The notes below the pieces were generated by a model, which saw only the letters and a program-made list of their open reading frames with translations, had not been told where the DNA came from and did no database searches. The translations under genes and the position numbers were made by a program. Shown in pieces: positions 54,115 to 63,512 of a DNA stretch of 64,000 nt; the first letter of the stretch is position 1, and each line of letters opens with the position of its first letter. Source of the stretch: Pyrinomonadaceae bacterium (GTDB taxonomy: Bacteria > Acidobacteriota > Blastocatellia > Pyrinomonadales > Pyrinomonadaceae); assembly GCA_025054715.1 (NCBI GenBank), contig JANWYH010000001.1:432001-496000 (forward strand), read 5' to 3'.

Positions 54115-55263
54115 ATGCGTAGAGTTCTGATCTTTTGCGACTACTATCCGCCAGGGCATGAAAGTAGCGGTGGAATGCGTACTATAGTCAATACCGTAGA
54201 AAGACTCGGAGATGAATTTGATTTTTGGATAGTTACTCGTCGTCACAATGGCGTGGACTATACGGGGCTTAAAATCGGTGATTGGAACGATTTTGGTAAA
54301 GCGAAAGTCTTTTATACTCAAAACAGAAGTTTAGGTGCTCTGAAAAGAATCATCGAGTCAGTCTCGCCTAGCTCCATTTACTGCAATAGCTTTTTCTCTA
54401 CCTTTACAGTTATAGTTGTTTTACTAAGGAGATTAAGACTTATAGATGATAGGATTCCTTTAATCATAGCTCCTGAAGGAGAATTAATGGAGAGTGCCCT
54501 AAGCTTAAAGCGCTGGAAGAAAGCCATTTATAGAAAAGTAGCAAAGCTTTTAGGCTTATACGAAAGGATAATCTGGAAGGTTACATCGGAGCTAGAAAAG
54601 AGGGATGTAGAGCGGCTTAATCTAGCTAGCAAGAAAATCTTTATAGTTCCAAATATGCCGCCCAAAAAGGTTTTCAAAGATTTCAGCATTCATCTAAAAC
54701 CTGTAAAAAAGCCGAAGGAAGTCAAGTTAGTTTTTCTGTCTAGAATACATCCGACAAAAAATTTGTTGTTTTTCCTTGAATTGCTTAAGCACAGCGAGCA
54801 CAAGATTTTATTTGATGTGTATGGTCTAAGTGAGGATAAAAGCTACTATCAAAGGTGCAAAAATCTTGCTAGTAAGGTAAACGGTCTTGCCGAAATAAGA
54901 TTCAAGGGAGAGATAAAGAACAAAGATGTTATTTCTACGCTACTTAATTACCATTTTTTTGTTTTGCCAACTTTGGGGGAAAACTTCGGTCATGTGGTAG
55001 TGGAAGCTTTATCGGCGGGCTGTCCTTTGATAATTAGTGACACTACTCCTTGGAGAAATCTAGAGGAAAAAAGGATAGGTTGGGATTTGCCGTTGGATAA
55101 CACTGAAAAGTGGAAAGAAGTTCTGAAAATCTGCGTGGATATGGATGATGCGCTATACAAGGAGATGTCATTTAAGGCAAGGCAATTTATAGAATCATGG
55201 CTTAAGAATAATCAAATAGAAGACGCAATGAGAAAGGTTTTGACATGTGATCAGTTAATATAA
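54115..55263 (+). CDS. GT4-family glycosyltransferase
   Basis: 382 residues with the two Rossmann-like domains of GT-B enzymes. N-terminal domain: VLIFCDYYPPGHESSGGMRT. C-terminal donor domain: LVFLSRIHPTKNLLFFLELL and the E-x7-E motif in PTLGENFGHVVVEALSAGCP, typical of GT4 retaining transferases. Probably adds a sugar to a surface polysaccharide or lipid. It stands alone between divergent def and convergent isocitrate dehydrogenase, with no other polysaccharide gene directly adjacent, so acceptor and donor are unknown. The start was chosen at ATG 54115 because of the promoter at 54067-54094. Confidence 0.85.
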   Translation: MRRVLIFCDYYPPGHESSGGMRTIVNTVERLGDEFDFWIVTRRHNGVDYTGLKIGDWNDFGKAKVFYTQNRSLGALKRIIESVSPSSIYCNSFFSTFTVIVVLLRRLRLIDDRIPLIIAPEGELMESALSLKRWKKAIYRKVAKLLGLYERIIWKVTSELEKRDVERLNLASKKIFIVPNMPPKKVFKDFSIHLKPVKKPKEVKLVFLSRIHPTKNLLFFLELLKHSEHKILFDVYGLSEDKSYYQRCKNLASKVNGLAEIRFKGEIKNKDVISTLLNYHFFVLPTLGENFGHVVVEALSAGCPLIISDTTPWRNLEEKRIGWDLPLDNTEKWKEVLKICVDMDDALYKEMSFKARQFIESWLKNNQIEDAMRKVLTCDQLI

Positions 55264-55361
55264 GGCTTTTGATAACCACAATTACTTGCAAGTAGCCGTT
55301 TGCAAATAGATTTAGACGGTAATCTTAGTTACGCGAAGAGTTAGCCGTTTTGTTTTGCTTT

Positions 55362-56363
55362 TTACGAAAGCTTTTCGATTACTGCGTTAGCAAATTCTGC
55401 AGTTTTGGAGTTTCCGCCCATGTCTTTTGTTCGAACCTTCCCTTCTTTGTAAACCTCGATAAGGGCATTTTCTATGTTGTTAGCTATGTCATGCTTTTCA
55501 ATGTGGCGAAGCATCATAATCGCTGATAGCAAAATGGCGGTAGGATTTGCAATGCCTTGTCCGGCGATGTCGGGCGCTGAGCCGTGGACTGCTTCAAAAA
55601 CGGCTCCTTGCTCACCTATGTTTGCACCCGGAGCAAGACCGAGTCCTCCGATTAAACCGGCACAAAGGTCTGACACTATGTCGCCATAAAGATTTTCCAT
55701 AACAATAACATCGAATTGTTCAGGCTTCATCACAAGTTGCATACAAGCGTTATCTATTATTTTGTCTTCTGCCTGGATTTCTGGGTATTCTGATGCAGCT
55801 CGATAGAAGCATTCGAGGAAAAGCCCGTCTGAAAGCTTCATTATGTTTGCCTTGTGAAATGCCGTTACCTTCCGACGTTTATTTTTTCTAGCATATTCAA
55901 AGGCGTATTTGGAAATTCTTAAAGAAGCTTTCTCGGTAATAATTTTCAGCGATTCGACCACGCCTGGAACGACAACGTGTTCAAGTCCAGAATAAAGGTC
56001 TTCAGTATTTTCGCGAATTATTACGAGGTCTAGCTCGGGGTAACGGCAAGGAACGTTAGGTAGCGCTCTTACGGGTCTGACGTTTGCGTAAAGGTCAAGA
56101 GCTTTTCTAAGTGCAACATTGACTGAAGTAAATCCCTTTCCGACAGGCGTCGTTAAAGGTCCTTTCAATGCAATACGATTTCTTTTAATTGATTCTAAGG
56201 CTTCGTCTGGAATAGTTGTTCCTTGTTTTTCAAGGGCTTGTGCGCCTATGATATGCGTTTCCCAATCTATCTCAGCGCCTGCAGCTTCCAGAACTCTAAC
56301 CGTTGCTGCAATAATTTCTGGCCCGATGCCGTCACCTGGAATCAATGTAACCTTCTGTCGCAT
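55362..56363 (-). CDS. NAD-dependent isocitrate dehydrogenase (IDH3/isopropylmalate-DH-like subclass)
   Basis: Oxidative decarboxylation of isocitrate to 2-oxoglutarate. 333 residues, the short single-subunit form close to mitochondrial IDH3 and LeuB. Features: LIPGDGIGPEII, the substrate helix FTSVNVALRKALDLYANVRP (the S-V-N at the phosphorylation-loop position marks isocitrate rather than isopropylmalate enzymes), RENTEDLYSG, DIVSDLCAGLIGGLGLAPGA and HGSAPDIAGQGIANP. Cofactor NAD+ is inferred from the family. A homoisocitrate or 3-isopropylmalate role is possible but less likely. Minus strand, divergent from thiO by 68 bases. Confidence 0.88.
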   Translation of the reverse strand: MRQKVTLIPGDGIGPEIIAATVRVLEAAGAEIDWETHIIGAQALEKQGTTIPDEALESIKRNRIALKGPLTTPVGKGFTSVNVALRKALDLYANVRPVRALPNVPCRYPELDLVIIRENTEDLYSGLEHVVVPGVVESLKIITEKASLRISKYAFEYARKNKRRKVTAFHKANIMKLSDGLFLECFYRAASEYPEIQAEDKIIDNACMQLVMKPEQFDVIVMENLYGDIVSDLCAGLIGGLGLAPGANIGEQGAVFEAVHGSAPDIAGQGIANPTAILLSAIMMLRHIEKHDIANNIENALIEVYKEGKVRTKDMGGNSKTAEFANAVIEKLS

Positions 56364-56431
56364 AAAATTCTCTGAAAGATTTTCGCATTTAACATAGCCT
56401 AAGCCATAATGTTACTTTGTAGTTTCAGAAA

Positions 56432-57550
56432 ATGCCAGTATTTAGTGAAGTTTTAATCGTCGGTGGCGGAATAATTGGACTAGCTTTGGCGAGAGCCTTA
56501 AAAATCAAAGGTTTCAAGAAAATAACGATTGTGGACAAGAGTAACTTCGGTCAGGAAGCTTCTTATGCTGCAGCTGGTATGCTGTCTCCACAGGTAGAGG
56601 CTGATCGGGATGATTCTTTTTTTAGGTTCTGCTTGCAAGCAAACCGTATTTATCCTAGTTTCGTTAAGGAGCTAGAAGAAGAAACCGGAATAGATGTTGA
56701 ATTCAACGCGCAAGGAACTTTTTTATTAGCTTTTTGTGAGGAGGAAAGTTTGAAGCTAATGAATCGCTATAAATGGCAGAAAGAGGCGGGGTTGAACGTT
56801 GAATATCTAGAGGCGGGTGAGATAAGACGGCTCGAACCTTTCGTCTCTCCAAGTGTATTTAGCGGTTTGTTCTTTTCGGATGACGGTCAGGTAGAAAACC
56901 GAAAACTGGTCGTGGCGCTTCAAAAATACGCCAGATTAAAACAGATAGAGATGGTAAAAGACACGCAAATAGTAGGCCTTGAAACTGAAAACGAGACGGT
57001 TCTGGCTATAACCGATAAAGGTGGAAGTTTCCTTGCTGAGGTGGTAATTTTAGCTGCAGGTGCTTTTACTTCTCAGTTAATTATTGATGGCATTCAGCAA
57101 GTGCCAAGCGTTAAACCAATTCGAGGCCAGATGATAGCTTTTCAAGCGCCTAAACAAGCCTTCAAACATGTCATATACACTGAACGGGGTTATCTCGTTC
57201 CAAGAAAAAGCGGGAGAATTCTCGTTGGAGCTACAATAGAAGATGTTGGCTTTGATAAAAGCGTGACCGAACGGGGAATACAATTTCTTTTGAACGTCAG
57301 CAGGCAAATTTCCCCTTCGCTAAGCAGTTTGAAAATAGCTGAAAAATGGGCAGGTTTAAGACCTATGGCTGAAGATGGTCTTCCGATTATTGGTGAGTTG
57401 CCATACTGCAAAAATGTCTTTGTGGCGACCGCACATTACAGAAACGGCATTCTACTTGCTCCGTTAACAGCTGAGATTCTTGCAGCGCGGATTGCTGAAA
57501 ATGCGGAATCCGTTTACTTGAAAGAATTTAGTCCAGCGAGGTTTGTATGA
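56432..57550 (+). CDS. thiO: Glycine oxidase ThiO (FAD-dependent amino acid oxidase)
   Basis: Oxidises glycine to the imine used in thiazole formation for thiamine. 372 residues of the DAO fold: LIVGGGIIGLALARALK at the N terminus, SYAAAGMLSPQVEA (a strong ThiO/glycine oxidase marker), KPIRGQMIAFQAP, GYLVPRKSGRILVGATIE and AGLRPMAEDGLPIIG followed by HYRNGILLAPLTAEI. It overlaps the thioredoxin-like gene downstream (ATGA). Other thiazole genes (thiS, thiG) are not adjacent. A general D-amino acid oxidase function is less likely. Confidence 0.9.
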   Translation: MPVFSEVLIVGGGIIGLALARALKIKGFKKITIVDKSNFGQEASYAAAGMLSPQVEADRDDSFFRFCLQANRIYPSFVKELEEETGIDVEFNAQGTFLLAFCEEESLKLMNRYKWQKEAGLNVEYLEAGEIRRLEPFVSPSVFSGLFFSDDGQVENRKLVVALQKYARLKQIEMVKDTQIVGLETENETVLAITDKGGSFLAEVVILAAGAFTSQLIIDGIQQVPSVKPIRGQMIAFQAPKQAFKHVIYTERGYLVPRKSGRILVGATIEDVGFDKSVTERGIQFLLNVSRQISPSLSSLKIAEKWAGLRPMAEDGLPIIGELPYCKNVFVATAHYRNGILLAPLTAEILAARIAENAESVYLKEFSPARFV

Positions 57551-58947
57551 GAGTTTTGTTGATTTTTTTAATTTTCGTGTTTTCAATTCAGGCACAGATA
57601 GAAGGTTCAAAGTCCGTCTTGCTTTCTGATAGAGAACCACAAAAAACTGCTGAAGAAATGTTTGCAGAAGTCTTGAATTATCCGAAAGTGGCTTTGGAAA
57701 ATTTAGAAAAATCTGGTAAGTTGCTTAACGAAAAGGCTTACAGTGATATTGTCGAAGGGCAAAAACAGCTTGCTTTAGAATACGCTCAGAAAATTTTGGC
57801 ACAGGAGAAACCATCTGCAGCAAACCTTTACTATCTTGGCATTTTGTTTTCGATAGCCGGAGATGATGAAAAAGCAGAGACATTTTTCAAGGAGTTTCTT
57901 CAGACTGCCGAAGATAAGCAAAAAAAGCAAGATGCGCTTGCAAACCTAGTAATTATCTTTGCAAAGCGTAAGGATTGCGTTAAATCGGATAGATTTTTGA
58001 CTGAGTATTTGTCAGGCGAATTGAACTCAGAAGGTCTTGACGAAAAAAGTCTTCAAACAAAAGTTTTCCTGCATTCTTTTGTGGCTAGCTGCTATTTCGA
58101 CAAAAAAAGTTACGAACAGGTAATTCCTCATGGAGAAGCTGCATACAATCTTTTAAGGGAGTCTCGCTTTTCGGTTAGCCTCTCAAGGCTTGCCGAGCTA
58201 GAAAGCTTGCTTTTTGAAGCTTATAGGTTCAACGGCAATAGAGCGAAAGCGGAGCAGATACTAGAGAATCTGCGTAAGACTGCAATCTCGAGCGGTTCTG
58301 GCGATCTTTACTATAAGGCTGTTGATGAGAAGATAAAATATCTAATAGAAATTGGTGAAAAGCAAAAAGCCCTCGACTTTTACAGCAATGCCTTGATTCA
58401 GGTGGAAAATGACCTAAAAGAGAAATCAGCGAAAAATTATGTAATAAGCAGGCTGAAAAGAAGACAGAAACACTACGAGATTCTAGGTGAGAAAGCTTTT
58501 GAAATACAAAATGTTGATAGATGGTTTCCGTCAAAAGTTGGGCTATCTGAGATGAAGGGAAAAGTTATTCTTATAGATTTCTGGGCGACTTGGTGCGGTC
58601 CTTGTATTTCAATGTTTCCGAAGCTGAAGAGCCTAAGAGAACTTTACAAAGACAAAGGCTTTGAGATTATTGGTGTAACTCGATATTACGGAGAGGTTGA
58701 AGGTGTCAGTGCTGATAGAAAAAGCGAGTTAGAGTTTATAGAGAAATTTAAGGAAAAGTTTAGACTTGATTATCCCGTAGCGGTTGCGTTTGATGTTATA
58801 AATCATCATAATTACGGCGTGCAGGGATTGCCGACAACCGTAATCATAGATCGGCAAGGCAGAATAAGATACTTAGAAGCAGGTGTAAACGAAAACCAGC
58901 TAAAACGAATTCAAGAATGGATAGAAAGACTTTTAGATGAGAGGTGA
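57547..58947 (+). CDS. Exported TlpA/ResA-like thioredoxin with helical repeat N terminus
   Basis: 466 residues. Short signal peptide (MRVLLIFLIFVFSIQAQ), so the protein acts in the periplasm. Residues about 25-310 are a mostly helical region with TPR-like spacing (AANLYYLGILFSIAGDDEKA; KSYEQVIPHGEAAYNLL). The C-terminal thioredoxin domain (about 330-466) has the active site W349-CGPC353 in FWATWCGPCISMFP and the cis-proline region GVQGLPTTVIIDRQG. Probably reduces or delivers disulfides to a periplasmic partner such as cytochrome c. It overlaps thiO at its start by four bases. Confidence 0.83.
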   Translation: MRVLLIFLIFVFSIQAQIEGSKSVLLSDREPQKTAEEMFAEVLNYPKVALENLEKSGKLLNEKAYSDIVEGQKQLALEYAQKILAQEKPSAANLYYLGILFSIAGDDEKAETFFKEFLQTAEDKQKKQDALANLVIIFAKRKDCVKSDRFLTEYLSGELNSEGLDEKSLQTKVFLHSFVASCYFDKKSYEQVIPHGEAAYNLLRESRFSVSLSRLAELESLLFEAYRFNGNRAKAEQILENLRKTAISSGSGDLYYKAVDEKIKYLIEIGEKQKALDFYSNALIQVENDLKEKSAKNYVISRLKRRQKHYEILGEKAFEIQNVDRWFPSKVGLSEMKGKVILIDFWATWCGPCISMFPKLKSLRELYKDKGFEIIGVTRYYGEVEGVSADRKSELEFIEKFKEKFRLDYPVAVAFDVINHHNYGVQGLPTTVIIDRQGRIRYLEAGVNENQLKRIQEWIERLLDER

Positions 58948-58954
58948 TGAGAAA

Positions 58955-59611
58955 ATGGAGTCAAGAAGAGCTCCTCTAAGGACCACGAAAGATAAAACCA
59001 AGGCTTTTTATGATCAAATTGCTGATGTTCAGCCATTTATGCAAAAGATAATGGGTTATAGAGCTTCACTATCAAAGTATCTGAGGTCTTTAGAGTTGAA
59101 AATTGATTCTAATTCGATTGTTATGGATGCAGGATGTGGGACAGGACTTGCGACATTTTCTCTTTACAGTGCTGGCTATTGTCCAAAAATAATTTATGCG
59201 TTGGATCTGTCGTTTAATTCTTTGAAGGTTGCTAGGCAAGATTTCAAAAAAGACAAACAAACAAGAAATTATCGAATAGAGCCAATTCAAGGTGACCTAC
59301 TTTGCCTGCCTTTTGGAGATGAAACCTTTGACTTTGTAATTACTTGTGGAGCACTTGAGTATGTCCCTTTGCGAAAGGGTTTAGAAGAAATCGCAAGAGT
59401 TCTCAAGCCAAAAGCAAAAATGATTCTAATACCTGTTTGCACCTCACCAGTAAGTGCCATTCTTGAGGTAATTTACAAGTTCAAAGCCTACACAAACAGA
59501 GAAATTAAGGATGCTGCTTGTAGTTATTTTAGGATACTAAAAAAGCACAAGTTTTCTGTTACGGAGCCCATAGGTTGGTCTAAAAACTGCTTTCTACTAG
59601 AGAAAAAGTAG
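58955..59611 (+). CDS. Class I SAM-dependent methyltransferase
   Basis: 218 residues. SAM motif I VMDAGCGTGLATFSLY, acidic motif II YALDLSFNSLKVAR, and post-motif FGDETFDFVITCGALEYVP (motif IV). No subfamily mark is visible; sequence style resembles methyltransferase type 11 (UbiE-like), which can modify quinones, lipids or small molecules. The ATG at 58955 has GAGGTGATGAG upstream; an ATG at 58937 overlapping the upstream gene is possible. It lies within eight bases of the thioredoxin-like gene and precedes a glycerophosphodiesterase, so a lipid role is conceivable. Confidence 0.82.
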   Translation: MESRRAPLRTTKDKTKAFYDQIADVQPFMQKIMGYRASLSKYLRSLELKIDSNSIVMDAGCGTGLATFSLYSAGYCPKIIYALDLSFNSLKVARQDFKKDKQTRNYRIEPIQGDLLCLPFGDETFDFVITCGALEYVPLRKGLEEIARVLKPKAKMILIPVCTSPVSAILEVIYKFKAYTNREIKDAACSYFRILKKHKFSVTEPIGWSKNCFLLEKK

Positions 59612-59628
59612 TAAAAAGGAAATCGGTC

Positions 59629-60408
59629 GTGCTTAAATCTAACGGAAAACCACCTTTGATAATTGCTCACAGAGGTTTTTCTGCAACCGCACCAGAAAAC
59701 AGTTTAATTGCTTTCCGAAAGGCATTGGAAGCAAAAGCTGATGGTATCGAAATGGACGTTCGACTAACTCGTGAGCTAGTTCCTATTGTTTTTCATGATC
59801 AGAGCCTGAAGCGGGTCGCCAGTTTTCCAAAGCCCGTTTCTGCTCTTAGCCTTGATGAGATTCGGAAAGTAAATCTCGGATTATGGTTTAATCGGCGTTT
59901 TCCGTCAAAAGCTTCAAATGAGTTTCTTTCCGAAAGAATCCCGACATTGGAAGAAGCCTTGATTCTTCTTGAGAACCATGACGTAAAAATTTACCTAGAA
60001 CTTAAGGCGTCTCAAAGAGTCGATTCTTCAACGACGGTGGAAAAAGTGCTCGAAGTTATTTCCAAGAAGAAGATAAAGCTATCGCAACTGGTTTTCAAAA
60101 GTTTTGAAGAGAAAATTTTAAGGGTTTTGCGTGAGAGGCTTCCAGAAGCTAAAATTGCAGCACTTTTTGCCCCTAAATTGGGTTTTTCAAGAAAGAAAAT
60201 GTTAAGTTTTGTAAAACAGATGAAGGTTGATGAAGTTTCTATTCATTTTTTGCTTGCAAATAGAAAGCTCGTCAAGGAAGCAAAATCGGAAGGTCTAAAG
60301 GTTATCGTATGGACAGTAAATGATCCGATTTGGCTTCAAAGAGCTATAGAGACTCGTATAGATGCGGTCATTACAAACGATCCGTTGAAGTTCAAACTTA
60401 TGATTTGA
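59629..60408 (+). CDS. Glycerophosphodiester phosphodiesterase
   Basis: Hydrolyses glycerophosphodiesters to sn-glycerol 3-phosphate and an alcohol. 259 residues of the GDPD TIM barrel: LIIAHRGFSATAPENSLIAF (catalytic HR and E/N), DGIEMDVRLTRE with the metal ligands, and IVFHDQSLKRV with the second catalytic His. C-terminal TVNDPIWLQRAIE...DAVITNDPLKF is typical. No signal peptide, so a cytosolic UgpQ-like role. Start is GTG at 59629 with AAGGAA upstream. Confidence 0.9.
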   Translation: MLKSNGKPPLIIAHRGFSATAPENSLIAFRKALEAKADGIEMDVRLTRELVPIVFHDQSLKRVASFPKPVSALSLDEIRKVNLGLWFNRRFPSKASNEFLSERIPTLEEALILLENHDVKIYLELKASQRVDSSTTVEKVLEVISKKKIKLSQLVFKSFEEKILRVLRERLPEAKIAALFAPKLGFSRKKMLSFVKQMKVDEVSIHFLLANRKLVKEAKSEGLKVIVWTVNDPIWLQRAIETRIDAVITNDPLKFKLMI

Positions 60409-60473
60409 TTTTATTCTGCTTAAGTGGAAAACTATTTTTGGTAATTAGCCGAGCCTTTGAAAGAGTTTTGACG

Positions 60474-61967
60474 ATGTCTCGCAAGGTTGGAGAGCTTGCC
60501 CGAAGAATTAACGCAAAGCTTTACGGCGATGCGGAAATGACTGTCTTGGACGTAACTCATGACTCACGTCAAGCGCGAGAAGGTTACATTTTTGTTGCAA
60601 TCCGCGGGCTAACAGTGGACGGAAATCGTTTTGTAAGTGATGTAATGAGGCGTGGGGCTGTAGGCGTTATTTCCGAGCTTGAACCGCCTGTTGGGTTTCA
60701 AGGTGTATGGCTTCAGGTTAAAAACGCTCGCATTGCACTTGCAGAAGCAGCCGACTTTATTCACTACAGCCCATCAAGAGGTTTGAAACTCGTTGGAATC
60801 ACAGGCACAAATGGAAAAACAACAACAACATATTTAATGTTTGCCTTGGGTGAAGCGAATGGAGAGAAATCAGCCATGATTACAACTGTTGAATATAGAA
60901 TAGGCGATGAAACTATGACTGCAGTAAGAACCACTCCAGAAGCTTCGGATACGCAAAGATTCTTGCGTCGGGCTCTTGAAGCTGGTTGTAAGCTTGCTGC
61001 TATGGAAGCCTCGTCCCAAGCTCTACATCTTCACCGTTGCAATGAGTTAGCCTTTAAGGTGGCGATTTTTACGAATCTAACGCGTGATCATCTCGACTAT
61101 CACAAAACGATGGAGAACTATTTTGATGCGAAAAAAATGCTTTTTGACGGAAGGATTGGAACTATACCTGAAGCCTGCGTAATAAATACCGACGACGAAT
61201 GGGGAAGGCGTCTAATTTCAGAACTTCAACAAAAAGGACAAAAATGCGTAACTTTTGCAATAGAAACTGAAGGAGCAGACTTTAGCGCCAATGAGATAAA
61301 TGTTTCTTTACTAAGCGGAACAAAGTTTTTAATGAAGACTCCGAAAGGTGTGTTTTCTGTTAGTTCGCCTCTAATAGGTAAACCGCATGTTTATAATATC
61401 TTGGCAGCTACGGCAGCAGCAATCGAGTTAGGTTACGACATTGAGGCGTGCATAAAGGGAATAGAAGGTTGCTTTGGAGCGCCAGGAAGATTCGAGCGTG
61501 TTCCTTGTGATGTAGATTTTGCAGTTATCGTTGACTATGCGCACACGGACGATGCTCTTTTGAACACCTTAAAAACGGCTCGTGAGCTAGCACAAGGTAG
61601 AGTAATAACCGTCTTTGGTTGCGGTGGCGATCGAGACAGGTCAAAACGTGCTCCGATGGGTGCAGTTGCCGGCAAATACAGCGATCTCGTCATAATCACT
61701 TCTGATAATCCTAGAACCGAAGATCCGTTGAAAATAATTTCTGAAATTGAAGAGGGCATAAAGACTACGAGCTGTCCTTATCTGAAAATCTCAGATCGAA
61801 GAGAGGCTATCTACGCAGCAATTCAAAAGGCGAAAAAAAATGATGTTGTAATCATTGCGGGAAAAGGACATGAAACTTATCAGATAATCGGAAATGAAAA
61901 GTATTTCTTCGATGACCGCGAGGTTGCGCGCCAAGCGATAGAAACAATTAAAGAGATTGCATACTAG
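60474..61967 (+). CDS. murE: UDP-MurNAc-L-alanyl-D-glutamate-2,6-diaminopimelate ligase
   Basis: Adds meso-diaminopimelate to UDP-MurNAc-L-Ala-D-Glu. 497 residues from the ATG at 60474. N-terminal LDVTHDSRQAREGYIFVAIR, ATP-binding GITGTNGKTTTTYL, TPEASDTQRFLR, EASSQALHLHR, FTNLTRDHLDYHKTMENYF and the DNPRTEDP motif. DNPR is the hallmark of the meso-DAP (not lysine) type. The longer frame from 60330 overlaps the GDPD gene. This is the murE missing from the dcw cluster. Its stop abuts hutH with no gap. Confidence 0.95.
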   Translation: MSRKVGELARRINAKLYGDAEMTVLDVTHDSRQAREGYIFVAIRGLTVDGNRFVSDVMRRGAVGVISELEPPVGFQGVWLQVKNARIALAEAADFIHYSPSRGLKLVGITGTNGKTTTTYLMFALGEANGEKSAMITTVEYRIGDETMTAVRTTPEASDTQRFLRRALEAGCKLAAMEASSQALHLHRCNELAFKVAIFTNLTRDHLDYHKTMENYFDAKKMLFDGRIGTIPEACVINTDDEWGRRLISELQQKGQKCVTFAIETEGADFSANEINVSLLSGTKFLMKTPKGVFSVSSPLIGKPHVYNILAATAAAIELGYDIEACIKGIEGCFGAPGRFERVPCDVDFAVIVDYAHTDDALLNTLKTARELAQGRVITVFGCGGDRDRSKRAPMGAVAGKYSDLVIITSDNPRTEDPLKIISEIEEGIKTTSCPYLKISDRREAIYAAIQKAKKNDVVIIAGKGHETYQIIGNEKYFFDDREVARQAIETIKEIAY

Positions 61968-63500
61968 CTAGATGAGATCAAGCTCTCTGTTGCGAACGAG
62001 CGCCACAACCGAGTCAATAATCGGCTTCATAAAAGTATCTTTTTCGATAAACGGTGCGACAGATCGTATTTTTTCGTAAGCTAAGCTGGTTATTTTACCG
62101 AGTCGTTTATTTTCACCTATAGCTCTGCGTCTAAAGTCAATTCCCTGTGCAGCTGCTAATAATTCCAGAGAGAGGACATATTCAAGGTTTTCATTTATTT
62201 GACGGAGTTTAAGCGCGGAAGTAAGTCCCATTGAGACGTGATCTTCAACGTTTGCTGAAGTAGGAATCGTGTCAACCGAAGCCGGATGAGCAAGGATTTT
62301 GTTTTCAGAGCAAAGAGCTGCAGCCGTGTATTGAACAATCATAAATCCGGAGTTAAGTCCGCTTTGTTGCGTAAGGAATGCTGGTAAGACATGTGAGTTC
62401 GAAGCTTCATCAGTAAGTCGCATTATTCTGCGCTCGCTTATGTTGCAAAGCTCTGCAAGAGCAATAGCTAAATAATCAAAAGCGAGAGCTAAGGGCTCCC
62501 CGTGAAAGTTTCCACCCGAAATTACCTCGATGCTTTCATCATTATTAATGAAGATCAAAGGATTATCGGTTACGGAGTTAAGCTCGATCTCAAGCAGCCA
62601 TTCAGCATAAGCGACGGCATCACGGCAAGCTCCGTGAACTTGGGGTATGCACCGAAGCGTATAAGCGTCTTGAATGTTTGACGGATCGAATCCGCGCACA
62701 AACTCGCTTCCTTCGAGAATCTGGCGGAGCCTATTGGCACATTCTAATTGTCTTGGGTGTGGTCGGAGTTTATGTATGCGTTCATCAAAAGCCGACAGCG
62801 TTCCATTGAGTGCTTCTAAACTTAGGCAACCGGCAATGTCAGCCAAGTTTGCAAGTCGTCTTGCTCGGTGCGTCTCTAGCACTCCGATAGCGGTCATTAC
62901 GCTCGTTCCGTTTGTCAGAGCCAAGCCTTCCTTAGCTTTCAAGTTTATCGGTTCGAGCCCAGCTATTTTCAAGGCTTCCTTTGAGTCAAGTATCTCTCCT
63001 GAAATTTCAGCTTTTCCTTCTCCTATCAACGTAGCGGCGAAGTGGGCAAGTGGGGCTAAATCACCTGAAGCTCCTAGGCTTCCTTTTTCTGGTATTACTG
63101 GATGAACACCGCGATTTAGTAGCTCAAGAACTAGTTCTAAAGTTTCTAGTCTTATGCCTGAAAATCCTCGTGCAAGCGTGTTTGCCCGAATTAGCATTAT
63201 AGCTCTGGTTGTTTGTCTATCAAATGGTTTTCCGACACCTACAGAGTGGCTTAAAATGATATTTTTCTGTAGTGTTTCTGCTTCGTCTTTTGGAATGATT
63301 TTGTCTTTAAGAGCGCCAAAGCCTGTGGTTATGCCATATGCTATCTCGCCTTTTCTTAGGAGTTCATCAACAGCTTTTGCGCATCTATGCACTTTTCGCT
63401 TCGCTTCCTCTGAAAGCAGAACTCGCGGCTCACCAGGGGCGCCAAAAGCGACTTTCAAAACTTTGTCAAAACTTAAGTTTTCTCCATTCAAAATTATCAT
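61968..63500 (-). CDS. hutH: Histidine ammonia-lyase
   Basis: First step of histidine degradation: L-histidine to urocanate plus ammonia. 510 residues. The autocatalytic MIO cofactor triad A144-S145-G146 is in GSLGASGDLAPLAH, Y55 in AYGITTGFGALKD is the conserved active-site tyrosine, and TDNPLIF with NFHGEPLALA are typical. An AGG-type ribosome site precedes the ATG. It lies 12 bases after hutI in the same operon. The stop directly abuts the murE stop, with no room for a terminator. Confidence 0.95.
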   Translation of the reverse strand: MIILNGENLSFDKVLKVAFGAPGEPRVLLSEEAKRKVHRCAKAVDELLRKGEIAYGITTGFGALKDKIIPKDEAETLQKNIILSHSVGVGKPFDRQTTRAIMLIRANTLARGFSGIRLETLELVLELLNRGVHPVIPEKGSLGASGDLAPLAHFAATLIGEGKAEISGEILDSKEALKIAGLEPINLKAKEGLALTNGTSVMTAIGVLETHRARRLANLADIAGCLSLEALNGTLSAFDERIHKLRPHPRQLECANRLRQILEGSEFVRGFDPSNIQDAYTLRCIPQVHGACRDAVAYAEWLLEIELNSVTDNPLIFINNDESIEVISGGNFHGEPLALAFDYLAIALAELCNISERRIMRLTDEASNSHVLPAFLTQQSGLNSGFMIVQYTAAALCSENKILAHPASVDTIPTSANVEDHVSMGLTSALKLRQINENLEYVLSLELLAAAQGIDFRRRAIGENKRLGKITSLAYEKIRSVAPFIEKDTFMKPIIDSVVALVRNRELDLI

Positions 63501-63512
63501 CGAAACCTGAAT

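Noticed and set aside
55283-55294. Perfect 12-bp palindrome TACTTGCAAGTA between the glycosyltransferase and isocitrate dehydrogenase genes
   Set aside because: No loop, no T-tract and no repeat of it in the window; it lies at two converging gene ends where an operator makes little sense.
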